DNA of 64,000 bases from DASUBV01 sp963822485 (GTDB lineage Bacteria; Actinomycetota; Actinomycetes; Streptosporangiales; Streptosporangiaceae): the NCBI GenBank assembly GCA_963822485.1, contig CAWGHW010000031.1:1178001-1242000 (forward strand). Reading direction: 5' to 3'. Within the stretch, counting starts at the first letter, position 1; each line of letters begins with the position of its first letter. Of the stretch, positions 39,803 to 47,739 are shown piece by piece. The translations under genes were made by a program, and so were the position numbers. The notes beneath the pieces were generated by a model. The model did not search any database. It saw nothing but the letters and a program-made list of their open reading frames with translations, and was not told the DNA's origin.

Positions 39803-40660
39803 GTGGATGTGGCTGACTCATTCGCGGTCCGGTTCGCCGCGGTCCGGGCCCGCTTCGGGCCGCTGACCTGGGGCCTGGACCCGTCCGGCGAGCTGCTGGA
39901 CCGCTGGGGGCTCGGCGACAGCGCCGACGGCCTGGACCGGTTCGCCGACCTCATGCTGGAGGCCGTGACCGGCACCGTCGGGCTGATCAAGCCCCAGTCG
40001 GCGTTCTACGAGCGGCACGGCTGGCGGGGCATCCGGACGCTTCAGCGGCTGATCGCCGGCGCCCGCGCCGCCGGGCTGCTGGTGGTGCTCGACGTCAAGC
40101 GCGGCGATGTCGGCAGCACGAACGCTGCCTACGCCGAGGCGTACCTCGGCGCCGGGGCGCCGCTCGAGGCCGACGCCGTGACCGTGCATCCGTACCTGGG
40201 GCTGGACGCCATGGACGCGTTCGTGTCCCGCGCCCACCAGGCCGGCGGCTGCCTGCTGGTGGTGACCCGGTCCTCCAACCCGGAGGGCCGGGCCGTGCAG
40301 GCCGCGCGCGGCGCGGACGGGCTGGCCGTGGAGGACGGTCTGCTGCGCCGGATCGGGGCGCTCAACGCGGCCCTGGCGCCGGGCGAGATCGGGCCGGTGG
40401 GCGCGGTCATCGGCGCGCCACCGCTGGAGCCGCCGCTGGAGCCGCCGCTGGGCCTGCGGGCCGCGAACGCGCTGTTCCTGGCGCCGGGGCTGGGTGCCCA
40501 GGGGGCCGGTCCCGCGGACGTGGGCCGGACGTTCGCGGCCTGCCCGGACCGGGTCATGCCCAGCGCGTCCCGGTCGCTCCTGGCCGCGGGCCCGGACCTG
40601 GGCCCGCTGCGGCAGGCGGCCGCGGCCCTGGCCGCCGAGGTCCGCGCCGCCCTGGGCTGA
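39803..40660 (+). CDS. pyrF: Orotidine 5'-phosphate decarboxylase (type 2 subfamily)
   Basis: GTG at 39803 (GTG 39809 is an alternative); about 285 aa. The signature LDVKRGDVGSTNAAYAEAY contains the Asp-Lys-Asp catalytic residues of OMP decarboxylase; other landmarks are LTWGLDPS, VGLIKPQSAFYERHG, VTVHPYLGLDAMDAF and LFLAPGLGAQGA. It makes UMP, the last step of pyrimidine synthesis. In many actinobacteria pyrF is in the pyr operon after carB; here it stands alone. A small duplication (EPPLEPPL) near residue 214 lies in a loop and a nearby 9-bp direct repeat explains it. Functional assignment is secure. Confidence 0.93.
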   Translation: MDVADSFAVRFAAVRARFGPLTWGLDPSGELLDRWGLGDSADGLDRFADLMLEAVTGTVGLIKPQSAFYERHGWRGIRTLQRLIAGARAAGLLVVLDVKRGDVGSTNAAYAEAYLGAGAPLEADAVTVHPYLGLDAMDAFVSRAHQAGGCLLVVTRSSNPEGRAVQAARGADGLAVEDGLLRRIGALNAALAPGEIGPVGAVIGAPPLEPPLEPPLGLRAANALFLAPGLGAQGAGPADVGRTFAACPDRVMPSASRSLLAAGPDLGPLRQAAAALAAEVRAALG

Positions 40661-40666
40661 GACTGA

Positions 40667-40708
40667 GCTGCCCGCACGATGCACTCGGCGAGGCATCGCG
40701 CGGGCAGC
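40667..40708. terminator. Strong hairpin between pyrF and the sedolisin gene
   Basis: GCTGCCCGC at 40667-40675 pairs with GCGGGCAGC at 40700-40708; inside it CGATGC pairs with GCATCG after one mismatch, with a 10-nt loop. It lies between two convergent genes (pyrF end 40660, protease end 40725) and should terminate both. Confidence 0.75.
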
Positions 40709-40724
40709 CCGCATAACACTGTGG

Positions 40725-42149
40725 CTAGTGCCGCAGCGACTCCGCTCGAGCGAGCAGAGTTTTTGCTGATGGGTGTCCCTGGGCCAGGTGGGCGATGTCG
40801 CTCACCAGTGCCCCGAGGTCCGGCGTGCCCCATCCGGTGGCCGCGTCCCAGCCCGGCGTCGCGTTGTAGCCGGGCACGCCGTCCAGGCCGTTGTTGCCGG
40901 CCGTGACGTCGTGGTATCCGATGCCCGCGTGACCGAGCGCGTACAGGTAGGGGTTGAGCAGCCCGACCGGGTGGTGGGCCAGCTGGTCAACGTCGGCCAC
41001 CAGCCCGGCCCAGTCCGGCGAGCCTTCGCTGGTGCCGCCGATGCCGTAGTAGCCCGCCTTGCTGGCGCCGAGGAAGGACAGGTAGATCAGGACCGGCGAA
41101 TTGGGGTCGGCGTTCCAGGAGATGTCCGGGATACCGCGGTGATTGCCCAGCAGCTTCTGGTCGGAGGCGGGCAGGAACCGCTGGTAGAACGGCTCGCGGA
41201 AGAACTGGCTGATGCCGCCGCCAGTGGCGCCGCCGTCAGAGTTCCACACCGTCTCGGACTGGTAGTTGCCGTGGGTGTCAGCGGTCAGGGTGGTGCCGCC
41301 GACCGCGGTGACCAGCGGCGAGGAGGCCGGGAAGTTCACCGTCGGGAACGGGTAGATCTTGCCGGCCACATCGACATTCGCCGTGCCCGCGTCACCCGTG
41401 GAGGCCAGCACGGTCACGCCCATCCGGGCCGCGCGGGCGTAGGTCGCCTCGAAGCTGCGGAACACCCGCTTGCCCGCCCTGGTGAACAGCGTGTTCTCGG
41501 TGGCGCCCCAGCTCTGCGAGATGACCTGGCCCAGGCGGTGGTTCAGCGCGAAGTTCTCCAGCGCGTTGAACTGCGGCAGGCCCTGGACGCCCTCGGTCTC
41601 GTCGACCGGGCTGGTCAGCAGGACGATGCTCGCGCGCGGCGCCATGGCGTGCGCCCACTCGACGTCCAGCGTGGTCTCGGCGGCCCAGTTGGGCTGGTCC
41701 GGGAACTTGGTGGGGTTGTAGGGCACGGTGCCCAGCGGGGCCAGGATCCGGAACGACGGCGGCGCGGGCAGCCCGTAGCCGGCGTCGAAGGTGGCTAGGT
41801 CCGAGGTGATCGTGGGGCTGCCGTAGGAGTCGACGATCACGATCGTCTGGCCCTTGCCCTGGTCGCCGCGGGCCAGCAGCTTGTCCACGCCATAGGCGCG
41901 GCGGATCTCCTGGGGGCTGTAGCAGGGCTGGCTGGTCTGGGCCCGGCATTGCGCGTCGGTCGGCGGCTTCGCGCTCACGAAGGCCGCCCTGGCGCCGTTC
42001 GGCAGGGCGAGCCGCCCGAGCGCGCCTGTGTGCGCCGACCGCAGGCTGCGCGCCGCGCCGGTGGCCGTCGCCGGGCCCGCTGCTCCTAACGTCAGCGCCA
42101 GCAGGAACGCCGTTCCTGACGCTGCCGCCACCGCTTGTCTTACCCGCAT
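40725..42149 (-). CDS. Secreted S53 (sedolisin) serine-carboxyl protease without a recognisable pro-kumamolisin domain
   Basis: ATG at 42149 with GGGAGGG upstream; 474 aa with signal peptide (AAASGTAFLLALTLGAAG). Sedolisin family features: catalytic Glu/Asp in ETTLDVEWAHAMAP, oxyanion Asp in VLASTGDAG, Ser nucleophile in GIGGTSEGSPDWAG, and a Ca-binding C-terminus around YHDVTAGNNG and GWGTPDLGAL. Only about 45 residues separate the signal peptide from the start of the catalytic domain (CYSPQEIRRAYGVDKLL), whereas kumamolisin-type enzymes carry a pro-domain of about 170-200 residues. It therefore belongs to the shorter branch. Acid-active extracellular proteolysis is the expected role. Confidence 0.88.
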   Translation of the reverse strand: MRVRQAVAAASGTAFLLALTLGAAGPATATGAARSLRSAHTGALGRLALPNGARAAFVSAKPPTDAQCRAQTSQPCYSPQEIRRAYGVDKLLARGDQGKGQTIVIVDSYGSPTITSDLATFDAGYGLPAPPSFRILAPLGTVPYNPTKFPDQPNWAAETTLDVEWAHAMAPRASIVLLTSPVDETEGVQGLPQFNALENFALNHRLGQVISQSWGATENTLFTRAGKRVFRSFEATYARAARMGVTVLASTGDAGTANVDVAGKIYPFPTVNFPASSPLVTAVGGTTLTADTHGNYQSETVWNSDGGATGGGISQFFREPFYQRFLPASDQKLLGNHRGIPDISWNADPNSPVLIYLSFLGASKAGYYGIGGTSEGSPDWAGLVADVDQLAHHPVGLLNPYLYALGHAGIGYHDVTAGNNGLDGVPGYNATPGWDAATGWGTPDLGALVSDIAHLAQGHPSAKTLLARAESLRH

Positions 42150-42273
42150 GTTGCCCTCCCGAGGAAGATCAAGTGCTGATCGAACGCGAACCTACTAGCA
42201 ATTCGGGGCCATGGCGAGGGTCACCAGAATGTCCCAAGAACTGGTCGCGACGCGCTCAGGCGATGATGGCGGC

Positions 42274-43281
42274 ATGGCATGGTCGACGGCGTTCACGGAA
42301 CTGTTCTCGGTGCGGTACCCCATCGCCCTGGCGCCGATGGGGGGCACGGCGGGCGGGGCGCTCACGGCGGCGGTCTCGAACGGCGGTGGCCTGGGGCTGC
42401 TGGGCGGCGGTGGCGGGGACCTGGCCTGGCTGGAACGGGAGCTGCCCATCGTGGCCGAGGGCACCAGCGCGCCGTGGGGCGTCGGCTTCCAGAGCTGGGC
42501 CGTCGACCTGGGCACGCTCGAGCGGGCGCTGAGCCTGCGCCCGCGCGCGGTGATGCTGTCCTTCGGCGACCCGACCCCGTTCACCCCGGCCGTCCGCGCG
42601 GCCGGCGCGACGCTGATCTTGCAGGTCACCGACCTGGAGGAGGCCCGGCAGGCGGTGGACCTGGGCGCGGACGTGATCGTCGCCCAGGGCACCGAGAGCG
42701 GCGGTCACGGCGGCCAGCGCGGCTGGGCGACGCTCCCGTTCGTGCCGGTGGTAGCCGACCTGGCCGGGCCGATCCCGGTGCTGGCCGCGGGCGGCATCGC
42801 GGACGGGCGGGGCGTGGCGGCGGCCCTGGCCCTGGGCGCCGCCGGGGCGCTCATCGGGACCCGGTTCCAGGCCACCGCCGAGTCGCTGGCCGATGCCGAG
42901 GTCAAGAAGGCCATCGTGGCGGGCCGCGGCGAGGACACCGAGCGCAACCGGGTGCTGGACATCGCCCGCGGCTCGCGGTGGCCGTCGCGGTACCCGGCCC
43001 GGACCCTGGGCCACCCGCTCCTGGACCAGTGGCGGGACCGGGAGGACGAGCTGGCCGCGGACCCGCACGCGCGGCAGGCCTACCGGGAGGGCGTGGCGAG
43101 CGGCGAGCTGCCCGCGGAGATTGTCTGGGCCGGCCAGGCCGCCGAGCTGATCGCCGACCTGCCGTCCGCCGAGGACCTGGTCGCGGAGCTGGCCGCGCAG
43201 GCCGAGACGGCGCTGGCCCGGGCCGCGCGGACCCTGGTCGCCGCCGACCGAGACGGTCTCAGCTCCGGTCCGCGATCATGA
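42274..43281 (+). CDS. Nitronate monooxygenase-family FMN flavoprotein
   Basis: ATG at 42274 (MAWSTAFTELFSVRYPIA) is preferred over an in-frame start at 42211 because the conserved fold begins at once; 335 aa. A TIM-barrel flavoprotein of the NMO/2-nitropropane dioxygenase family: ALAPMGGTAGGALTAAVSNG, GVGFQSWAV, ADVIVAQGTESGGHGGQRG (with the His and Gly ring), LAAGGIADGRGVAAALALGA and GALIGTRFQATAES. It oxidises nitroalkanes or propionate-3-nitronate, although many members have other FMN reactions. It ends 23 bp inside the 3' end of the convergent AfsR-like gene. Intact gene. Confidence 0.88.
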   Translation: MAWSTAFTELFSVRYPIALAPMGGTAGGALTAAVSNGGGLGLLGGGGGDLAWLERELPIVAEGTSAPWGVGFQSWAVDLGTLERALSLRPRAVMLSFGDPTPFTPAVRAAGATLILQVTDLEEARQAVDLGADVIVAQGTESGGHGGQRGWATLPFVPVVADLAGPIPVLAAGGIADGRGVAAALALGAAGALIGTRFQATAESLADAEVKKAIVAGRGEDTERNRVLDIARGSRWPSRYPARTLGHPLLDQWRDREDELAADPHARQAYREGVASGELPAEIVWAGQAAELIADLPSAEDLVAELAAQAETALARAARTLVAADRDGLSSGPRS

Positions 43282-46180
43282 CGGCCGTATCCAGCTCCCG
43301 GAGCTGACCGCGGACCCGGTCGGCGTCCGGATGGCCGAGGTCATCCAGGATCGCGAGCGCCTCGGCCCAGGCCGCGCGAGCCTCGGCCGGGTCGCCGGCG
43401 GCCCGGCGGGTGTCGCCGAGGTGGCCGAGCGTCTCGGCCAGGCCCAGGCGGCTGCCGATCTCGCGGTCAATCCTGATCGCCCGCTGGTAGCAGGCCGTGG
43501 CGTCCGCGTGGTTGCCGAGCTGCTGGTGGGCATACCCGAGGCTGTCCAGCGTGCTGGCCGTCGCCTCCTGGTTGCCGAGCTCCTGGAACAGGTCGAGGGC
43601 CTGGGTGCAGTAGCTGAGCGCCTGCTGCTGATTCCCGAGCACCGCGTGGAACCAGCCGACCGAGTTGAGGGCCAGCGCCCGGCCCGACCGGTCGCCGATC
43701 GCCGTGTACGACTTGAGCGCCTGCTCGGCCTGGTCGAGGGCCTCGCCGTAGCGACCCTCCCAGTTCAGGATGTTGGCCATCGCGTTGCGGGCGTAGGCCT
43801 GTCCGGCGTGGTCCCCGTGCTCGGCGTGGATGCTCAGCGCCCGCCCCAGATGGGCATAGGCATCCTCGTAGCCGCCGAGCCTGGCGCTGGCGAAGCCGAA
43901 TCGCTCGTGGACGGAGGCCTGGGCCGCCCGGTCGCCCAGCCGCTGCGTGGCGTCCAGGGCCATCTGCTCGATGACCACCCAGTCGTGCCAGCGGCTGCGC
44001 ATGTCCAGGAACCGGGACAGTGCCCAGGCGATCTGCCACACGTGGGTATCGAAGCCGGCCTCCAGCGCCCATCCGGCGGCGGCCATCAGTACCCAGTACT
44101 CGGCCTCGAACCAGGCCAGGGCCTGCCCGGCGTCATCGATGGGCTCCGGCTCCGCGCCGGGCCGGAGCGCGGGCAGCGTGACCGGCCTGCGGGTGGGGTG
44201 CAGCCGGAGCGCCGCCGAGTTGGCCGTGTACAGGTAATGATCAAGCACCCGGTCGGCGGCGGCGTGCCGCTCGGCCTCGCTGTCGGCCGACCGGGTCAGC
44301 TCGGCGGCGTAGGCACGCAGCAGGTCGTGGCAGGAAAACCGGCCCGGAGCGGGCTCGGCCAGCAGGTGGGCCCTGGTCAGCTCGGCGAGGCTGCGGCGGG
44401 CGTGGTCCGGCGGCAGGCCCGCCAGGCTGGCCGCGGCCGCGGCGCTGATGTCTGGCCCGGCATGCAGCCCCAGCAGCCGGAACAGCCGCGCCGCGGCGGC
44501 GTCGAGCTGCTGATAGGACCAGGACATGACGGCGCGGACATTCGCGGCCGAGTGCCCGGCGTCCAGCGCGTCCAGCGGTCCGCGAGCATCGCGCAGGTCA
44601 GCGGTCAGGGCCGCCAGTGACAGACCGGGCTGGCTGGCGGTGCGAGCGGCGGCGATGCTCAGCGCCAGGGGCAGCTGCGCGCAAAGCTTGACCAGGTCAT
44701 CCGCGGCGCCGGGATCCTCGGCGAGGCGTGCCGGGCCCAGGCGGCGGGCCAGCAGTTCCTGTGCCTCGGCGTCGCCGAGCACATCCAGGGTGAGCGGGAG
44801 CGCGCCCTCCACGGCGACCAGGCTGGTGAGCTGCCTGCGGCTGGTCACGATCACCAGGCAGCCCGGCCCGGCCGGCAGCAGCGGGCGGACCTGGTCGACG
44901 TCTCGCGCGTTGTCCAGCAGCACCAGCATCCGCCGGCCGGCCAGCAGGCTGCGGTACAAGCCCGCCTGCGCGTCCAGGCCGGCCGGGATCCGGGCCGCCG
45001 GTACGGCCAGGGCGTCCAGGAAGAGCCGGACCGCCTCGGCCGCAGGCATGGGCGGCCCGGCCGGATCAAAGCCGCGCAGGTTCACGTACAGCTGCCCGTC
45101 CGGGAACCGGGCGGCGGACTGGTGCGCGAAGTGCAGGGCCAGCGTGGTCTTGCCGACCCCGGCCGTCCCGGCGATGACCGCGATGACGGTCGTGTGGCTC
45201 GCCTCGTCGGCCAGCGCGGCGAGCGTCCCGAGCGCCTCGGCGCGGCCCGTGAAGTGCCGCGTCGCCACCGGCAGGAGCCGGGGGATCACCTCCTCCCGCG
45301 CGGCGCCCGCGGCGTGGGGCTCCGGGACGGGAAGATCCGGGCCGGCCGGGCTGAGCGTCGCCGGCGTGGCCGGTGACGACCCGTCCGCCGTGATCAGGAG
45401 CTCGCCGTCGGCGGCCAGGATGCGCTGGTGCATGAGCCTGAGCTCGGGACCGGGATCGAGGCCAAGCTCGTCGGCCAGGATGCGTCGCGCGTCCTGGTAG
45501 GCGGCGAGGGCGTCGGCCTGCCGGCCGTTGCGGTACAGGCCCAGCATCAGCTGCGCGTGGAACTGCTCCTGCAGCGGGTGCGCCTTGACCAGCTGGCGCA
45601 GTTCCGCCACCACCTCACCGGGCCGGCCCAGGTGCAGATCGCAGTCGATCCGCGCGACCAGCGCCTGGAGCCGCTGGTCCTCGATCGGGGGGATCTCTCG
45701 GTCGTGCAGCAGCCGTGAGGGCACGTCGGCGAGGGGCTCGCCGCGCCACAATCCGAGCGCCTCGCGCAGCAGGTCGGCGGCGAGCGTCCAGGTGCCGGCG
45801 TCGGCGGCCGCGCGGCCGCGCGCGGCGAGCACGCTGAACTCGCGGACATCAAGCTGGCTGTCGTCCGCCCGGAGCAGGTAGCCGGGCGGCCGCGTCTCGA
45901 TCAGGTCCGCGCCCCGCGGGCCGAGCGTCGAGCGCAGCCGCTGAACCCCGCTGTGCAGCGCCCCGCGCGCCCCGCTCGGCGGCTGGCCCTCCCACAGCGT
46001 CTCGGCCAGGTCGTCCAGGCTGACCACCCGCCCGGCGCTCAGCAGCAGCGCCGCCAGCAGCACGCGCTGCTGCGGTGCCGAGACGGGCACCTGTCGCGTG
46101 CCGTCACGGACTACCAGCGGACCCAGCAGCCCGAAGTCCACGCCCAGAACCTCTTCCCGGCCAGCTGCGTTCCCGGCCAT
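43259..46180 (-). CDS. SARP/AfsR-family transcriptional regulator (OmpR-HTH, BTAD, NB-ARC, TPR)
   Basis: 973 aa from ATG 46180 (alternative downstream start at the Val of VDFGLLGPL). Order: winged-helix DNA-binding domain (VDFGLLGPLVVRDGTRQVPV to YLLRAD), BTAD (about 100-260, AAYQDARRILADELGLDPG), an NB-ARC ATPase (Walker A GTAGVGKTTLA, Walker B LVLLDNARD, GLPL-type QLPLALSIAA) and C-terminal TPRs (GWFHAVLGNQQQALSYCTQA and others). The whole is like AfsR, a global regulator of secondary metabolism in Streptomyces. Target genes are not evident; no biosynthetic cluster is in the window. The promoter lies in a 219-bp region shared with the divergent RsbW-like gene. Confidence 0.92.
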   Translation of the reverse strand: MAGNAAGREEVLGVDFGLLGPLVVRDGTRQVPVSAPQQRVLLAALLLSAGRVVSLDDLAETLWEGQPPSGARGALHSGVQRLRSTLGPRGADLIETRPPGYLLRADDSQLDVREFSVLAARGRAAADAGTWTLAADLLREALGLWRGEPLADVPSRLLHDREIPPIEDQRLQALVARIDCDLHLGRPGEVVAELRQLVKAHPLQEQFHAQLMLGLYRNGRQADALAAYQDARRILADELGLDPGPELRLMHQRILAADGELLITADGSSPATPATLSPAGPDLPVPEPHAAGAAREEVIPRLLPVATRHFTGRAEALGTLAALADEASHTTVIAVIAGTAGVGKTTLALHFAHQSAARFPDGQLYVNLRGFDPAGPPMPAAEAVRLFLDALAVPAARIPAGLDAQAGLYRSLLAGRRMLVLLDNARDVDQVRPLLPAGPGCLVIVTSRRQLTSLVAVEGALPLTLDVLGDAEAQELLARRLGPARLAEDPGAADDLVKLCAQLPLALSIAAARTASQPGLSLAALTADLRDARGPLDALDAGHSAANVRAVMSWSYQQLDAAAARLFRLLGLHAGPDISAAAAASLAGLPPDHARRSLAELTRAHLLAEPAPGRFSCHDLLRAYAAELTRSADSEAERHAAADRVLDHYLYTANSAALRLHPTRRPVTLPALRPGAEPEPIDDAGQALAWFEAEYWVLMAAAGWALEAGFDTHVWQIAWALSRFLDMRSRWHDWVVIEQMALDATQRLGDRAAQASVHERFGFASARLGGYEDAYAHLGRALSIHAEHGDHAGQAYARNAMANILNWEGRYGEALDQAEQALKSYTAIGDRSGRALALNSVGWFHAVLGNQQQALSYCTQALDLFQELGNQEATASTLDSLGYAHQQLGNHADATACYQRAIRIDREIGSRLGLAETLGHLGDTRRAAGDPAEARAAWAEALAILDDLGHPDADRVRGQLRELDTAVMIADRS

Positions 46181-46281
46181 CTGCGCGCTGTGGTGACGGC
46201 ACCAGCGGATCGCGGCCGTACCGCGGGCACGACCGCAGCGTACCTGTCCCGGTGAGCCATCAGTGAGCGATGGCTGTCGTT

Positions 46282-46310
46282 CTGACGGTATCTCGTGAGC
46301 CTTTTATGGC
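46282..46310 (+). promoter_or_regulatory. Candidate promoter for the RsbW-like gene
   Basis: CTGACG at 46282-46287 and TATGGC at 46305-46310 are 17 bp apart, consistent with a housekeeping-type promoter. The stretch TGACGGTATCTC at 46283 is identical to 9446-9457 upstream of the broken permease, and TTATGG follows at a similar distance in both. Confidence 0.4.
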
Positions 46311-46399
46311 ATTGTGACCGATGCCGTTCCCGCTCAGCCGGTGAGGTCGCCGCTGTCGCGGCTTCGCGCTTTCAGCCGAACGGAGGGCTTCGCGCGGCA

Positions 46400-46943
46400 A
46401 TGACCGTCCCTGGGACCGACACGCTTCGCGGGTCATCCGCTGCCTACGCCCGCCAGGAGCTCTGGTCTTCCGCTGAATTCGCGTTCTCGCCTGGCCAGGA
46501 CCGGCCAGGGGCGCGGGACTGGCCGCTGTGCAGCCACCTTGAACTGCCAGCACGGCCCGAGTCCGCGCGGTCCGCGCGGCTGCACACCAGGAACATCCTG
46601 CGCCAGTGGGACCTGGAGGCCCTCGCCGACACGGTCGAGCTGCTGGTCTCCGAGCTGGTCACCAACGCGGTACGCGCAGCGGCCCTGATAACACCTCAGC
46701 CGGGCGAGACCGAGCCGGCATCGGGCGCGCCGCCGATCCGCTTCTGGCTGACGTCGGACCGGGCCGGCGTCCTGATCCAGGTGTGGGACGGTGACTTCAA
46801 TCATCCCGTCTGCCAGGACGAGGGCCTGGAGGCCGAAGGCCGGCCGCGGGCTGCTGCTCGTCGAGACCCTCAGCGCCCAGTGGGGCTGCTGCGCGGCCGA
46901 CGGGCAGGCCGGGAAGGTCGTCTGGGCGCTGGTACGGGAGTAA
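46400..46943 (+). CDS. RsbW-like ATP-binding protein / anti-sigma kinase (one extra base near 46845)
   Basis: ATG at 46400 (MTVPGTDTLRG) with GGAGG 13 nt upstream; about 180 aa once one surplus base near 46845 is removed. The GHKL fold is clear: SARLHTRNILRQWDLEAL, N-box LLVSELVTNAVRAA, G1 box QVWDGDFNHPV and, after the frame change, G2 region GGRGLLLVETLSAQWG followed by KVVWALVRE. Proteins of this type, abundant in Streptomyces and relatives, act as serine kinases of anti-sigma antagonists and may pair with SpoIIE phosphatases such as the one at 3457. It has no sigma or antagonist gene next to it. Ends at TAA 46941. Confidence 0.8.
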
Positions 46944-46992
46944 TCGCGGGACAGAGCGTTAGTGCCCGCGCCCGCGCGGGCAGGCCCCCACC

Positions 46993-47706
46993 ATGACGGA
47001 GCGCGAACAGCGGGTGGCCATCATCACCGGCGGCTCTCAGGGCATCGGCGCGGGCCTGGTGGCCGGGTACCGCGGCCAGGGCTGGGCCGTGGTGGCCAAC
47101 TCGCTCAAGATCCAGCCGTCCGATGACCCGGACGTGCTCACGGTGGCCGGGGACGTGGCCGATCGCGCCACCGCCGAGCAGATCGTCAGCCAGGCGCTCG
47201 GCCGCTTCGGGCGGATCGACACCCTGGTCAACAACGCCGGCATATTCCTCTCCAAGCCGTTCACCGATTACACCGACGCCGACTACGCGCTGATGACCAG
47301 CGTCAACCTGGCCGGGTTCTTCTCGATGACCCAGCGCGTCATCCCCGAGCTGCTCAAGGGCGGCGGCGGCCACATCGTCAACATCAGCGCCACCGTCGCC
47401 GACTACGCGGACTCCGAGTCGCCCTCGGTGCTGGCCGCGCTGACCAAGGGCGGCCTGGCCGCGGCGACCCGGTCGCTGGCCATCGAGTACGCCCGGCGCG
47501 GGATCCGGTGCAACGCCGTCTCGCCCGGCATCATCCAGACGCCGATGCACCCGCCGGAAAGCTACGAGGGGCTGGGCGACCGGCTGCCCCTCGGCCGGGT
47601 GGGCCAGGTCAGCGACGTCGTCGGCGCCATCCTGTTCCTGGAGGCGTCCTCGTACATCACCGGCGAGGTCGTGCACGTCGACGGGGGCCAGATCGCCGGC
47701 CACTAG
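46993..47706 (+). CDS. SDR-family oxidoreductase lacking the usual catalytic tyrosine
   Basis: ATG at 46993; 237 aa. The cofactor motif ITGGSQGIGAGLVAGY, NNAG and IVNISATVADY (Ser) regions are normal, and the last block is PLGRVGQVSDVVGAILFLEA. At the position of the YxxxK motif the sequence reads SVLAALTKGGLA: Lys is kept but Tyr four residues before is Ala. This pattern recurs in an SDR subgroup (PSVLASLTKGG-type) that I recall from other bacteria, so it may be a real subfamily with altered chemistry. The substrate is unknown. A strong hairpin follows the stop. Confidence 0.85.
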   Translation: MTEREQRVAIITGGSQGIGAGLVAGYRGQGWAVVANSLKIQPSDDPDVLTVAGDVADRATAEQIVSQALGRFGRIDTLVNNAGIFLSKPFTDYTDADYALMTSVNLAGFFSMTQRVIPELLKGGGGHIVNISATVADYADSESPSVLAALTKGGLAAATRSLAIEYARRGIRCNAVSPGIIQTPMHPPESYEGLGDRLPLGRVGQVSDVVGAILFLEASSYITGEVVHVDGGQIAGH

Positions 47707-47729
47707 GCCGCCTGGCCGGCGGCCTAGTG
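47701..47729. terminator. Perfect 12-bp stem bidirectional terminator
   Basis: CACTAGGCCGCC pairs perfectly with GGCGGCCTAGTG around TGGCC. The stem includes the SDR stop codon TAG and ends 10 bp before the stop of the convergent PLD-like gene, so is a likely bidirectional terminator. Confidence 0.8.
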
Positions 47730-47739
47730 GCGGTGGTGC

